Shown in pieces: positions 15,469 through 25,267 of a DNA stretch of 64,000 nucleotides; positions within the stretch are counted from its first letter, which is position 1; each line of letters begins with the position of its first letter. The position numbers and the translations under genes are program-made. The notes beneath the pieces were generated by a model. The model was not told where the DNA came from and did not search any database. It saw only the letters and a list, made by a program, of their open reading frames with translations. Source of the stretch: Acinetobacter sp. ANC 4173 (GTDB lineage: Bacteria > Pseudomonadota > Gammaproteobacteria > Pseudomonadales > Moraxellaceae); contig NZ_SJOF01000015.1 of NCBI RefSeq assembly GCF_004331255.1, forward strand, positions 46,936-110,935, written 5' to 3'.

Positions 15469-16440
15469 ATGACTATTGTAATGACTAAGCCATTTGCATC
15501 CTCAGCAGATCTGACAGAAAAAAAGGAAACTCTAGAAATACTTTCTGAAGGAGTGTTTGCACTGACCGCTGAAGGTGATCCAAATGTTGGCGCCTTTGAA
15601 GGAGAGGATTTTATTGTCGCAATTGAAGCACGTGCTACTCCATCTGCCGCTCAGGACTGGTTAAAACAATTAAGACAGCATACCAATAAGCCAATTAAAT
15701 ACCTCATCCTGACTCACTATCACGCAGTACGCGTATTAGGTGCTGCTGCTTTTGAAGCAGAACATATTATTGCTAGTGAAACTACCAAGAAGCTTATTGA
15801 TGAACGTGGTATTGAAGATTGGAAAAGTGAGTTTGGTCGGATGCCTCGCCTTTTCAAAGAGCCAGACTCAATTCCAGGCTTGACTCAACCAACGGAAACA
15901 TTCAAAGATAGCTATGAAATCGATCTAGGTGGCGATAGAGGAAAACTAGAACTAAAATTCCATGGCCGTGGTCATACCGCTGGAGATATTGTCGTTTGGC
16001 ATGAGAAAAGTAAGACTTTGTTTGCAGGTGACTTGGTAGAAGCAGAAGCTGCATTATATACAGGAGATGCTTTCCATTTTGAATGGTCATCGACTACCCT
16101 AGATTCTCTAAAAGAATATAAAGCAGAATATTTAATTGGTGGTCGAGGAGCCGTAGCTAAAGGTGTTGAAGCAACTGATGCTGCGATTGAACAAACACGC
16201 TCATTCCTAAAAGGTATGATTGATAACGTTGGTGAAGTTCACAAACGCGGTGGAACTTTAAAAGAAGCTTTTGAAGCAACATATACAGCTTTAGAGCCTA
16301 AATTTGGCAAATGGCCTATTTTTGAACACTGTTTACCATTTGATGTGCAACGACTATGGGATGAATTTGATGGTATTGACTGGCCACGAATTTGGACAGA
16401 AGAGCGTGATCGTGAAGTTTGGGCAGAACTACAAGATTAA
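15469..16440 (+). CDS. Metallo-beta-lactamase-fold hydrolase with altered metal motif
   Basis: The 323-residue protein has the MBL fold, but the canonical THxHxDHxxG signature reads THYHAVRVLG (about residues 84-93). The Asp and His of the second metal site are replaced by Val and Arg, while a later histidine (GRGHTAGD) and aspartate (FAGDLVEAE) are retained. It may bind one metal or have a shifted chemistry. The C-terminal extension (about 225-323) is rich in Trp and acidic residues. No signal peptide is seen, so it is cytoplasmic. An ArsR-type regulator diverges from it and a long stem terminator follows. Substrate unknown. Confidence 0.85.
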   Translation: MTIVMTKPFASSADLTEKKETLEILSEGVFALTAEGDPNVGAFEGEDFIVAIEARATPSAAQDWLKQLRQHTNKPIKYLILTHYHAVRVLGAAAFEAEHIIASETTKKLIDERGIEDWKSEFGRMPRLFKEPDSIPGLTQPTETFKDSYEIDLGGDRGKLELKFHGRGHTAGDIVVWHEKSKTLFAGDLVEAEAALYTGDAFHFEWSSTTLDSLKEYKAEYLIGGRGAVAKGVEATDAAIEQTRSFLKGMIDNVGEVHKRGGTLKEAFEATYTALEPKFGKWPIFEHCLPFDVQRLWDEFDGIDWPRIWTEERDREVWAELQD

Positions 16441-16474
16441 TTTTTTTGCATATAAAATAGTTTAAGCACTACTT

Positions 16475-16534
16475 AAAAAGTTATCCATTATGATTAGGTT
16501 ATTAACTCCTACTCAAAAATGGGTAACTTTTTTG
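16475..16534 (+). terminator. Terminator-like long stem after the MBL-fold gene
   Basis: AAAAAGTTATCCATT pairs with AATGGGTAACTTTTT (one mismatch) across a loop of about 29 bases and ends in a T-run. It is the only terminator candidate for the MBL-fold gene. Confidence 0.55.
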
Positions 16535-16633
16535 CTATATAACCGGATTAATATGATCACCATAAAGAGCCTCGCACACTCATGAAACATCACCTTTACT
16601 AATAATCACCATGATTTAATCCCACCACCTACT

Positions 16634-17593
16634 GGCTTTTTTGCACAAAGATTTAAAAATTAAAACCAGCCCATTCTGTTCAAATTTAAGTTACAACTCG
16701 GGTATGAGGTCGGTCTAATTCCGTAAATTTATTCAGTACGGCTATACGGGCATGTATCTCATTTACTTAACTTGAAAAATGCCTAGCTGACAACTTATCG
16801 CCTAATAATTTAATGCAATGCATTTTGGTTTCGACCAAACTTCGGCGATGATAGCCTGACCATTTTTTCCAAATCGTTCTCCCTAAACGTTTGACCGTTT
16901 TTAGTAATTCATTTCTCTCTATAGATCTCGCTTGCTTGTCTTTCCAAGGCGTTGCATTTTTTTCTTGGCGGAATCACTGCATTCGCTTGTCGATCTGCAA
17001 TGACCTGTCAGCATTGTTTTGTGTCATAAGCCCCGTCTGTATAAACTGAATCAATTTGCTCACCCAACGGGATTTGATCAAGTAAATGCCCAAGGACTTA
17101 CGAATCACTGATATTATTCGTCGTGAGCTGAACTGCCCGTATTTACAAGGTTTTAGCATCTATACCAATATGTAGTTTACGCCATTGGCGACGATATTCA
17201 GGTTGATGTTTCTTAAGTTTCCATTCACCTTCACCTAGAAATTTCAAACCAGTGGAGTCGATAAGTAGATGCAGCCCAATCTAATCCGCAAAGTTTAATC
17301 AGGCTTTGTACAAAGCCAGTGACCATACGTAAAGAAAGTCGAAATATGGCTTTAATCATTAAGCAGCATTGGATGGCTGTGTCAGAGTAAGTTTGATTTC
17401 GACCATGTTTGCTTTTTGATTGGGCGTACCATTGTGTTTTGGGATCAAACTAAATGGCAATATTCCCACAATTAATGAGAGCTCAGTTGTATGTGGACCA
17501 ATTGGTTGTACGGTAGACTTTAGGTGTAGGCTTATTCATCTCAAAATTATATTGTGGAATAAGACTTTAGAGATAGGTTTGTGCAACAAAGCC
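16634..17593 (-). mobile_element. Decayed IS5-family (IS903 group, IS17/ISAba12-like) element
   Basis: The left end GGCTTTTTTGCACAAAG and right end (complement GGCTTTGTTGCACAAACC) are IS903-group termini. The minus strand between them can be read as pieces of a DDE transposase: the gene is broken by several stops and frameshifts (for example around 16960-17160). No 9-bp duplication is seen. Its right-hand 321 bp recur almost unchanged at 34955-35275. Confidence 0.85.
17271..17591 (+). repeat. 321-bp direct repeat, copy 1
   Basis: This segment matches 34955-35275 at a constant offset of 17684 bases with only a handful of substitutions and no gaps by eye. It is the terminal part of an IS5-family element. 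Both copies have the same orientation. Confidence 0.9.
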
Positions 17594-17799
17594 ACTAAAA
17601 AATAAAAACTGCTCTAATTATTAAACCAATCAAAGATGACTCGCCACAATCACTTAACTCACTTTTATTACAATAAATACAATTAAAACAATAATATAAA
17701 ACACATTAAGTTAATTTGCATATAAATTACAACAAAGCACCAAGCGTCATAATCAATCAAATAAAAAGGATTAATAGTTCTAAAAAAAAATTGCAAAAA

Positions 17800-17834
17800 A
17801 AAATAAAGCTCAACCAAAATTGAGCTTTATTTTT
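17800..17834. terminator. Terminator of the MFS-OprD operon
   Basis: AATAAAGCTCAA and TTGAGCTTTATT form a 12-bp stem with a 6-base loop, flanked by A- and T-runs. It lies 14 bases beyond the porin stop codon. The stretch 17594-17799 before it is AT-rich and shows no gene. Confidence 0.85.
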
Positions 17835-17847
17835 AGAGATATCTGAA

Positions 17848-19197
17848 TTAGAAGCTTAGTGGATATTCAACGATAAATCGAATCTCATCAATATCGACAT
17901 AACGATATCCTTTTGTTGCACGATGTGTTGCTTGTCTTAACTTCACATCTAAGCCCTTAGCAAATCCATGTTGAATTTTATATTGCAAGGTAAAGTTCCG
18001 CTCCCAATGCTTATTATCAACACTTTGATCATAAATATGTCTTTTTGTATAAAATGGGTTAGTGCTATCACTATTATCCATATCCCAACCATAGAGATAC
18101 CTACCCATAAAGCTTAAACCTTGAGCACCATATTTACTAAAATCGATTTCATATTTGACTTGAATTGATTTTTCATTTGCCTCACTAAAAGTTGCATACT
18201 GAGCAGCATTTAGTAAAGATACATTCGCACCCATTGTCTTAAACGCTACCCAATCAATGGGTTCATCACCTAAGACTTGTTGATACCCCAAAGAAAATGT
18301 GTGTGCATCATATTGATAACTTCCCAATACTGAAATTGCAGTAGTATCAATACTCCCACCTTTACTTGCCCCCTCATCTTTATTTGAATAATTTGCTGTA
18401 GCTAACTTAGCTGAATTTTCATTTGAAAATTTATATTGATAATTTCCTCCTAGATAATATTGCATCCAAACATCATCTAATTTAGAAGTATAAACTGTTA
18501 CTGAGTTTTGCTTATTATCAAACTTATAACTCCCTCCTAAAAACTGAATATTATCTGCTTTAATACCTACAGCATAATCTGTAGTAAAGTAATTCAGATC
18601 TTTTGTTGAATCCACTGGATTCATACTATAAAAATAACCAGCATTTAATGCTAAGTTATCAAAGCTTTTATCTTCGATACTTAAGCCAGTGGCGACTGAA
18701 GGAAGTAACCTAACAGTGCTTGTAGCAATTACAGGAACATTAGGGAACTGATTACCATATCGAAGCACGGTATCTTTGTATCTAACTTTTAGTGCGCCAC
18801 CTATTTCACCATAAGCATTTTTTGTTTTACCAGTAACTGGATCAAACTCTAAAAGATTAGTCCCTGTAGTATATTCATCACTATGTAGCTTCATTCCAAG
18901 TAATCCGTAGGCATCAAATCCGAATTCCAAAGGGGTATCAGTATAACCAGAATTGTAATTTACTATTACGCCATGAGCCCATTCATTTCGATATCCTTCA
19001 CGCTCCTCAAGCGGTAAAGTTGAATTTATTCCAGATGGATTTGCCTCACCATTACGGAAATCTCTGTAAAAATAGAAATTTCTATTTAATACTTGTAAGC
19101 TTTCTTCTTGATCGCTAGTGAAAGGTCCTGCATAAATTGTTGGTGATAAGGCATAAAAGCTCCCTATCACCAATGATAAAAACATTGGCGATTTCAT
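17848..19197 (-). CDS. OprD-family outer-membrane porin
   Basis: The 449-residue protein has a Sec signal peptide ending TIYA/GPF at about residue 23, then the OprD sequence pattern: an N-terminal NRNFYFYRDFR motif, alternating barrel strands, and the C-terminal RHATHRATKGYRYVDIDEIRF-like section ending IVEYPLSF with terminal Phe. OprD porins pass small carboxylates and aromatic acids. It lies 37 bases downstream of the MFS importer gene, so the two probably carry the same organic acid across outer and inner membranes. Confidence 0.9.
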   Translation of the reverse strand: MKSPMFLSLVIGSFYALSPTIYAGPFTSDQEESLQVLNRNFYFYRDFRNGEANPSGINSTLPLEEREGYRNEWAHGVIVNYNSGYTDTPLEFGFDAYGLLGMKLHSDEYTTGTNLLEFDPVTGKTKNAYGEIGGALKVRYKDTVLRYGNQFPNVPVIATSTVRLLPSVATGLSIEDKSFDNLALNAGYFYSMNPVDSTKDLNYFTTDYAVGIKADNIQFLGGSYKFDNKQNSVTVYTSKLDDVWMQYYLGGNYQYKFSNENSAKLATANYSNKDEGASKGGSIDTTAISVLGSYQYDAHTFSLGYQQVLGDEPIDWVAFKTMGANVSLLNAAQYATFSEANEKSIQVKYEIDFSKYGAQGLSFMGRYLYGWDMDNSDSTNPFYTKRHIYDQSVDNKHWERNFTLQYKIQHGFAKGLDVKLRQATHRATKGYRYVDIDEIRFIVEYPLSF

Positions 19198-19234
19198 TTC
19201 ATTCTTCCATAAATGATGTTTAGTTTTTTAAGAA

Positions 19235-20581
19235 TTATTCTTGACTTACATGAATTGCAGATTTAGGAACAAGCAGCGCCATAATGACAGCAGATAAAAA
19301 CATGATTAAAGCAATGACTAAAAAAGCATAATTATTGTTATGAGTAGCTTCTCGAACCACACCAATAATCCATGGTGCAAATAGACCAGCCATTGTCGCT
19401 AAAGTACTGACCATGGCAATACCAGCAGGAGCCTCTGATTGTTTAAAGTAAGCTGCTGGTAATGACCACGCCACAACCACAGCTCCACTGAATCCAAAAC
19501 CAGCTAATCCAAGCAAAATAAGTTTTAGAATTAGACCGCCTTCGATATATGCTGAAGCAACAAACATTAAGCTACTAAACAACATACTAATCGTATAATG
19601 CCAGCGTCTTTCTCTAAATTTATCAGAACTTTTACCCACAAATATCATGCCGAGACCAGCAAGAGAAAAAGGAATGACAGAATAAAATGAAATATGTGCG
19701 ATGTTAGTAATACCCATTTCCTTAATGATTGTTGGCATCCAAAAATTAAATGCATATGACCCACAATATGCTGCAAATGCCAATGAAGCCAATAAGTAAA
19801 CTCTAATATCAAGTAAACATTTTAGAATGAGTGATAGTGAATGGGAGTTATGACTTTCATTACTATAGCGATTATCCGCCATCATGATTTTACGGTGAAC
19901 AGATTTTTCCTCTTGGCTCAACCATGACGCTTCACTTGGATTATTTGTTAGATAAAAGATACAAAATATACCTAAAAGCACCAATGGGAAGGCTTCAAGC
20001 ATAAACATCCATTGCCAACCAGCTAAACCGTGAAACTGATCCAAATTAGTCATAATTAAGCCTGAAATTGGACCACCTACAATTGGAGCAGCAAGTGTTG
20101 CGAGTAATAAAAATGAAATGACTCGTGCACGCATATAACTAGGAAACCAATAACTTAAATAAAGCATGATTCCTGGAAACCAACCAGCTTCAAAAATTCC
20201 AAGCAATAGTCTTAATATATAGAGTTGATTCACTGTGCTTACAAATAATGTAGCCATTGAAACCAAGCCCCATAAAACCATAATGCGGGCTAATGTTTTT
20301 CGAGCGCCAATTTTATGCATTAAAATATTACTGGGAATTTCAAAAATTGCATAACCAATAAAGAAAACACCCGCAGCTAATGCATATTGTGAATCAGTAA
20401 AACCAACTGCATCTTGCATTTGTAGTTTTGCAAATCCGATATTCACCCGATCAAGAAATGCAAAAAAATGGCCTATAAAAATAATTGGTAAAATTCTAAA
20501 TAAAATTTTACGCAAAATCCTTTGTTTTTCCTCTTCCCTTACTTGAAGAAAATTAACGTCTCTATCCAATAGGTTTTCCAT
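19235..20581 (-). CDS. MFS transporter, anion:cation symporter family
   Basis: The 448-residue protein has 12 membrane helices and the ACS-family signatures: RILPIIFIGHFFAFLDRVNI near residue 30, FAKLQMQDAVGFTDSQYALAAGVFF, and LLGIFEAGWFPGIMLYLSYW. This subgroup imports organic acids such as phthalate, 4-hydroxyphenylacetate or tartrate with protons. It precedes the OprD porin gene on the same strand and is divergent from the flavoprotein gene at 20839, which points to a catabolic uptake role. Confidence 0.92.
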   Translation of the reverse strand: MENLLDRDVNFLQVREEEKQRILRKILFRILPIIFIGHFFAFLDRVNIGFAKLQMQDAVGFTDSQYALAAGVFFIGYAIFEIPSNILMHKIGARKTLARIMVLWGLVSMATLFVSTVNQLYILRLLLGIFEAGWFPGIMLYLSYWFPSYMRARVISFLLLATLAAPIVGGPISGLIMTNLDQFHGLAGWQWMFMLEAFPLVLLGIFCIFYLTNNPSEASWLSQEEKSVHRKIMMADNRYSNESHNSHSLSLILKCLLDIRVYLLASLAFAAYCGSYAFNFWMPTIIKEMGITNIAHISFYSVIPFSLAGLGMIFVGKSSDKFRERRWHYTISMLFSSLMFVASAYIEGGLILKLILLGLAGFGFSGAVVVAWSLPAAYFKQSEAPAGIAMVSTLATMAGLFAPWIIGVVREATHNNNYAFLVIALIMFLSAVIMALLVPKSAIHVSQE

Positions 20582-20838
20582 ACCTTTTTCCTTATGCAGC
20601 AGACTTCCTAATCTTTATTTAAATTCTAAATAATACAAAATATTTGTACTATGATTAAATTATCACAACACATTACACCAGTAAATATGTTTAAATAGAA
20701 ATAATTACAAAACAATAATTCATTATATATCAACATTTTATCAATTTCTAATTTAGATATTAACAAATTGTTTTGCACAGTATGTAAATTATGATTAGTA
20801 TGATAACTAGGATTTTATGAGCCAAATAGGGAGTCAAT

Positions 20839-22578
20839 ATGAATAAAATTATCGAATGTGATGTACTTGTTCTTGGATCAGGAGCATCTGGCTTAGCAAC
20901 AGCTGTTACCGCAAGTCACCAAGGTCTGAAAGTCGTAGTGCTAGAAAAATCGGATAAGTTTGGTGGTACAACAGCTCGTTCTGGTGGGTGGCTCTGGATC
21001 CCTTGTACAAAAGAAGCAAAAGCTTGGGGGCATAATGATACGCCAGAGACCGTCAAGACCTATTTAAAGCATGAAGGTGGCGATGCCTATAATGAGGAAC
21101 GGGTAGATTCTTTTTTAAAACATACCTCTGATGCTTATGATTTTTTCACACAGAAAACAGCTGTTAAATTTGATATGCCTTTGGTATTTCCTGACTACCA
21201 TGCTGAAGCCCCTGGAGGAGCACAAGGTGGCAGATCAATGGTTACAAGACCATTTGATGCAAAAGAATTAAAAAGTGAATTAAAGCATTTAGAACCTCCC
21301 TTACCTGAACTCACTATCTTCGGCATGATGATGGGATCTGGTGCTGAAATCCGACACTTCATGCGTGCAACCCGATCATTTGAATCATTTATCTATACAG
21401 TTAAACGATTCGGTAAGCATTTTCTTGAAGTATTACGATATGGACGCGGTATGGTCCTAACAAATGGTAATGCTCTCGCTGGTCGACTCATGAAGTCGGC
21501 AATGGATCAAAATATAACAGTCATGCGCAATACAGCGGGCAAAGAGTTAATTGTAGAAAATGGCGTAGTAACTGGTGTAATTGCTCAATCTGAGAGTAAT
21601 GCGATTACCATAAAAGCGAAAAAAGGTGTAGTACTTGCAGCTGGAGGCTTCCCTCACAATCTAGAGTTAAGAAAGAAATATTATCCGCATGCTGTTACAG
21701 GTAAAGAACACTGGTCTCCAATGAAAGAAACCAATACTGGTGATAGTGTTCAATTAGTAAAACCATTGAATGTAATACAAGATACACATCTACCTCACCC
21801 AGCCGCATGGTGCCCTATCTCTATACTACCGAGAAAAGATGGCTCAACTGGAATTATGCCGCATTTTATTGATCGTGCTAAACCTGGTGTTATTGCGGTT
21901 AATAAAGAAGGACAGCGCTTTGTTAATGAAGCAAACTCTTATCATGACTTTATGCAGGGCATGATGAAGAGTGCCAATATAGGAGGAGATCTTACATGCT
22001 GGCTAATTTGCGACCATAAAACATTAAGACTTTATGGAATGGGATCTGTACCACCACAACCACTTCCAATTCATAAATATCTTAAATCTGGTTATCTTAA
22101 AAAGGGAGCAACCCTTGAAGAGTTAGCGAACAAATGTGGAATTTCTAGCAATGGCTTAAAAAAATCAGTACAACGCTATAATGAGCTTGCTAAAACTGGA
22201 AAAGATCAAGACTTTGGAAAAGGATCTAAAGCATATAATAGATATCAAGGTGATGCTCTTCTAGCACCTAACCCTTGTCTCGCATCAGTTTCTGAAGGTC
22301 CTTTTTACGCCATTCTGATTCGACCTGGCGATATTGGAACTTATGCAGGGCTTCCAGTTGATAAACATAGTCGAGTCTTAAATAGCAGCGGTCAACCAAT
22401 AAAAGGGCTATTCTCCGTAGGAAATGATGCAACTTCAATTATGGGAGGGAATTACCCAGGTGCTGGCATTACACTTGGCCCAGCTCTTGTTTTTGGTTAT
22501 CAAACAGGTCTCTTTCTCGCTAAGAATAAAGACAATAATCAAGATTTAGATACTGATGTAAATAAAGAAGTAGCATAA
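20839..22578 (+). CDS. FAD-dependent dehydrogenase, KstD / fumarate-reductase flavoprotein family
   Basis: The 579-residue protein starts with an FAD Rossmann motif (VLGSGASGLATAVTASHQGL) and continues VVLEKSDKFGGTTARSGGWLWIP, typical of 3-ketosteroid delta-1-dehydrogenases and related enzymes. The C-terminal FAD segment GGNYPGAGITLGPALVFGYQ is intact. Known relatives desaturate ketosteroids or related cyclic ketones. Here the substrate is unknown; no other steroid gene is nearby, so an alicyclic or aromatic-derived ketone is as likely. A good ribosome site (AGGGAG) precedes the ATG. It forms a unit with the SDR and the two IclR genes. Confidence 0.9.
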   Translation: MNKIIECDVLVLGSGASGLATAVTASHQGLKVVVLEKSDKFGGTTARSGGWLWIPCTKEAKAWGHNDTPETVKTYLKHEGGDAYNEERVDSFLKHTSDAYDFFTQKTAVKFDMPLVFPDYHAEAPGGAQGGRSMVTRPFDAKELKSELKHLEPPLPELTIFGMMMGSGAEIRHFMRATRSFESFIYTVKRFGKHFLEVLRYGRGMVLTNGNALAGRLMKSAMDQNITVMRNTAGKELIVENGVVTGVIAQSESNAITIKAKKGVVLAAGGFPHNLELRKKYYPHAVTGKEHWSPMKETNTGDSVQLVKPLNVIQDTHLPHPAAWCPISILPRKDGSTGIMPHFIDRAKPGVIAVNKEGQRFVNEANSYHDFMQGMMKSANIGGDLTCWLICDHKTLRLYGMGSVPPQPLPIHKYLKSGYLKKGATLEELANKCGISSNGLKKSVQRYNELAKTGKDQDFGKGSKAYNRYQGDALLAPNPCLASVSEGPFYAILIRPGDIGTYAGLPVDKHSRVLNSSGQPIKGLFSVGNDATSIMGGNYPGAGITLGPALVFGYQTGLFLAKNKDNNQDLDTDVNKEVA

Positions 22579-22602
22579 AAGTCAAAAGAAAGGATTCTAC
22601 CC

Positions 22603-23355
22603 ATGATCAATTTATCCGAAAAAATAATTGTAGTGACAGGTGCAGCTCAGGGAAATGGGGCGACTATAGCCAAAGGTTTAAGCAGCTTAGGTGCAAACTT
22701 GATTTTAGTCGATCTCAATACGACCAAACTGCTTGAAGTTAGAGATGAAATAATTCAATCTGGCCGAAACGCTCATGCATATACATTAAACATTGCGAAT
22801 CATGAAAGTTGTTTTCATCTTGCTGAAAAACTAACTTCCGAGTTTGGTAAGGTTGATGTTCTTGTTAACAATGCAGGTATTTTAAGACGTAGTACTTTTG
22901 AATCGAGTTCTACCTTTCAAGATCTTGAAGATACCTTAAATGTTAATGTTAAAGGTGCTTATTATTTAACACACTCCTTATTGCCTTTACTTAAAGAAGC
23001 CAAAGGTAATGTGGTAAATGTTGCCTCTATTCAATCTTTTGTAGCATCACCAACAGCCACAGCATATTCCATTTCTAAAGGTGGTATTGCGCAAATGACA
23101 AAGACTCTAGCAGTTGAGTTAGCACAATACAAGATCCGAGTGAATGCAATTGCCCCTGGTATTATTAACACGCCTATGTCTGAAGTGACTAGAAGTAATA
23201 ATGATGCACTGCAAAATTTTCTTCGGCATGTCCCGTTATCCAGAGAAGGTCAACCTGATGAGTTAATTGGTCCAGTTGCCTTTTTATGTTCAAATGCAGC
23301 ATCATATGTCACGGGTTGTATTCTTCCAGTAGATGGAGGTTACTTAACAGTCTAA
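22603..23355 (+). CDS. Short-chain dehydrogenase/reductase (SDR)
   Basis: The 250-residue classical SDR has a cofactor motif VVTGAAQGNGATIAKGL (the usual TGxxxGxG), NNAG at about 87-90, catalytic Ser in NVASIQSF, and the YSISK pair (Tyr-x-x-x-Lys). Asp after the second strand (LILVDLN) predicts NAD(H) over NADP(H). It oxidises or reduces a hydroxyl/ketone substrate. It follows the flavoprotein by 24 bases with GAAAGGA as ribosome site, suggesting consecutive steps on one ring compound. Confidence 0.93.
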   Translation: MINLSEKIIVVTGAAQGNGATIAKGLSSLGANLILVDLNTTKLLEVRDEIIQSGRNAHAYTLNIANHESCFHLAEKLTSEFGKVDVLVNNAGILRRSTFESSSTFQDLEDTLNVNVKGAYYLTHSLLPLLKEAKGNVVNVASIQSFVASPTATAYSISKGGIAQMTKTLAVELAQYKIRVNAIAPGIINTPMSEVTRSNNDALQNFLRHVPLSREGQPDELIGPVAFLCSNAASYVTGCILPVDGGYLTV

Positions 23356-23386
23356 TCGTTTTGAATTTAATTTGGGGAGAAGCATA

Positions 23387-24139
23387 TTGGAGAACAAGCG
23401 CGGCATTCAGAGTGTAGAAGTAGCTTCGGAAATCTTAAAAGTTATTTGCTCCTCCCCTAAACCATTATCCTTAAGTGAAATTGCGGATATTCTACAAATT
23501 GTGCCTGGCTCAGTTCATATTTATTTAGTGAGCCTAATGCGAACAGGTTTATTAAAGCGCGATGAAACCACCTTAGAATATGAACCAGGTGCATTAGGTC
23601 TTCGCTTGGGGATATCTCATTTTAATAAAAATCAATTAATTATAAATGGAAAGATCAGGCTTTCAGCATTTGCCGAAAAGTATGAATTAAATGCTTTCAT
23701 TTCAATGTGGTCAAATGAAGGACCATCTGTCATATTCTATAAAGAATTTGCAGGTTTCTTAAACATTAGTTTTAAACTAGGTCTAACATTATCACTATTA
23801 GAGACTACTGTTGGACAACTTTATTGTGCTTATAAATCTCCTGAAGAAGTATTAAACATCATAGAAAAAAAACCTCAAAAGAAGTACAAATCCTCTCATT
23901 ATTCAACTGCCGATTTTCAAAATATGCTCAAAGACATTAGAAAAAATAAACATCTTATGTTAGACAACACACCTACAAATGGAATCACAGCGATAGCTGT
24001 TCCAGTATTAGACAAAAGTAACTCAATCAGCTTGGCTTTGACAGTATTTACAGAAACTGAAAAATTGAAAACCATCTCAACACCAATTAATCAGTTAATT
24101 GAAGAGTTAATTTATATTTCTGAAAATTTATACGAGTAA
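23387..24139 (+). CDS. IclR-family transcriptional regulator (first of two)
   Basis: I chose the TTG at 23387, which has GGGGAG seven bases upstream; a longer TTG start at 23372 is possible. The product has an N-terminal winged helix (RGIQSVEVASEILKVICSSP, LSLSEIADILQIVPGSVHIY) and a C-terminal effector-binding IclR domain (TVGQLYCAYKSPEEV, NGITAIAVPVLD). It is co-transcribed with the flavoprotein and SDR and its stop overlaps the next IclR gene by one base. It probably senses the pathway substrate or an intermediate. Confidence 0.88.
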   Translation: MENKRGIQSVEVASEILKVICSSPKPLSLSEIADILQIVPGSVHIYLVSLMRTGLLKRDETTLEYEPGALGLRLGISHFNKNQLIINGKIRLSAFAEKYELNAFISMWSNEGPSVIFYKEFAGFLNISFKLGLTLSLLETTVGQLYCAYKSPEEVLNIIEKKPQKKYKSSHYSTADFQNMLKDIRKNKHLMLDNTPTNGITAIAVPVLDKSNSISLALTVFTETEKLKTISTPINQLIEELIYISENLYE

Positions 24140-24915
24140 TGTTTATGGAAGATTTAAAACAAAGTAGAGGAGTACGTTCTGTTGACTATACAGCTGAAAT
24201 TCTAGAATTATTCTGTGGAAAGTCACCAACATTATCTTTAAAAGAGATTTCTACAAGTATGGGAGTCAGCTCAGCTAAACTCTATCCTTATCTTGTAAGC
24301 TTAGTAAGATGTGGCTTATTAAGAAAATGTGATTCTAATAACTATGATATTGGTCAACTTAGTCTAGATCTTGCATTTAAAGCATTAAACTATCTTGATC
24401 CATTTGAAGAAACCTCAAAAGTTGCAAAAGAGATTAATCAAATCACGTCTTACCCTGTTGTTTTAAGTACCTGGGGTTCTTTTGGCCCTACAGTCATACA
24501 AATTAATGAAGCAAATAGCAATTTATCTTCTAAAATACGTGTAGGCTCAGTTATGTCTATTGTTAATAGTACGATTGGAAATACTTTTGCTAAGTTCTTA
24601 CCTCTTAACATCATTCGTGATGCTCTAAAATTTGAAGAATATAGATATGCTGGCTATAAGTTTTCATCAGCTGAAAGAAAAAAATTTTTAGACGATATTA
24701 AAAACAATGATCAAGATATTATTACAATCATTGAAAATCGTCCAGTTAAAGGCCTAACTTCTCTGAGCATACCAATTTTCAATATTTCAAATGAAATACA
24801 GTTTGTTATTACCATTTATGAAGATACAGAAATTTTATTAGAGAATTTAGATTTCATAAAAAATATTTTATTTGTTAAATTAAATGAACTTTCACGAACA
24901 TTAGGCTTTAAGTAA
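24139..24915 (+). CDS. IclR-family transcriptional regulator (second of two)
   Basis: The 258-residue protein has the same layout as its neighbour: helix-turn-helix (LSLKEISTSMGVSSAKLYPY) followed by the IclR effector domain (NSTIGNTFAKFLPLN, VKGLTSLSIPIFN). The two are diverged paralogues, not recent copies. Start at 24139 overlaps the previous stop (TAATG); Met3 at 24145 is an alternative. Two IclR genes in tandem at the end of a catabolic operon suggests two controlled units, for instance this operon and the OprD/MFS or FahA operons; that is inference. Confidence 0.88.
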   Translation: MFMEDLKQSRGVRSVDYTAEILELFCGKSPTLSLKEISTSMGVSSAKLYPYLVSLVRCGLLRKCDSNNYDIGQLSLDLAFKALNYLDPFEETSKVAKEINQITSYPVVLSTWGSFGPTVIQINEANSNLSSKIRVGSVMSIVNSTIGNTFAKFLPLNIIRDALKFEEYRYAGYKFSSAERKKFLDDIKNNDQDIITIIENRPVKGLTSLSIPIFNISNEIQFVITIYEDTEILLENLDFIKNILFVKLNELSRTLGFK

Positions 24916-25213
24916 AGAATTCAATTATATCAATGTAATCTTACTTTTAAGAGGCTTTGTTGTATAAACATTCAAAAGCCGAATTTTTTACCAAGGCGTA
25001 CAAGTTTAACAGACTGGACTGCCACCTCTCTCCTAGACAAATATGGTCTATTCTTTTTGCATAGGAGAAAACATTATGAGTGGACAACGTTATACCCCAG
25101 AATTTAAAGATGAAGCTGCCTAACTTCTACTTTCAACTTAGGTTTTTTAATGGGAGAATTACCAAGGACAGGATTAAAAAGGAGGATAGAGCAACTTAAA
25201 ATTTAATTATGAA
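24916..25213. mobile_element. IS scraps: IS5-type end and IS3 left end with truncated orfA
   Basis: GAGGCTTTGTTGTATAAA near 24952 is an IS5/IS903-type end without a partner. From 25015 the sequence TGGACTGCCACC...CTCCTAGACAAATATGGTC (in parts) matches the left end of the IS3-family element at 27935-29197, followed by an ATG at 25076 and 15 codons of orfA (SGQRYTPEFKDEAA) before a stop at 25121. No functional gene is present. Confidence 0.75.
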
Positions 25214-25254
25214 TCCTACTAACATTGGATATAAATTCCATTATGTTAGTAGGA
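25214..25254 (-). terminator. Stem-loop after the FahA-MaiA-VOC operon
   Basis: TCCTACTAACAT and ATGTTAGTAGGA form a perfect 12-bp stem with an inner TGGA/TCCA pair in the loop. It lies 14 bases beyond the VOC stop codon. The following T-tract is weak, so it may be a terminator or an mRNA-stabilising hairpin. Confidence 0.55.
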
Positions 25255-25267
25255 GTGACCTTAATAG

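Noticed and set aside
17420..17605. 61-aa ORF repeated at 35104
   Set aside because: It is antisense to IS5-family transposase sequence inside the 321-bp repeat, so the conservation is of the element, not of this frame.
20839..24915. Steroid degradation cluster based on the KstD-like gene
   Set aside because: No ketosteroid ring-cleavage, side-chain or other steroid genes are nearby; the flavoprotein family is broader than steroid enzymes.
25224..25251. pdif-like sequence ATTGGATATAA-N6-TTATGTTAGTA
   Set aside because: The spacer is right, but only 17 of 22 arm positions match and the sequence is better explained as the loop and arm of the 12-bp stem after the VOC gene.
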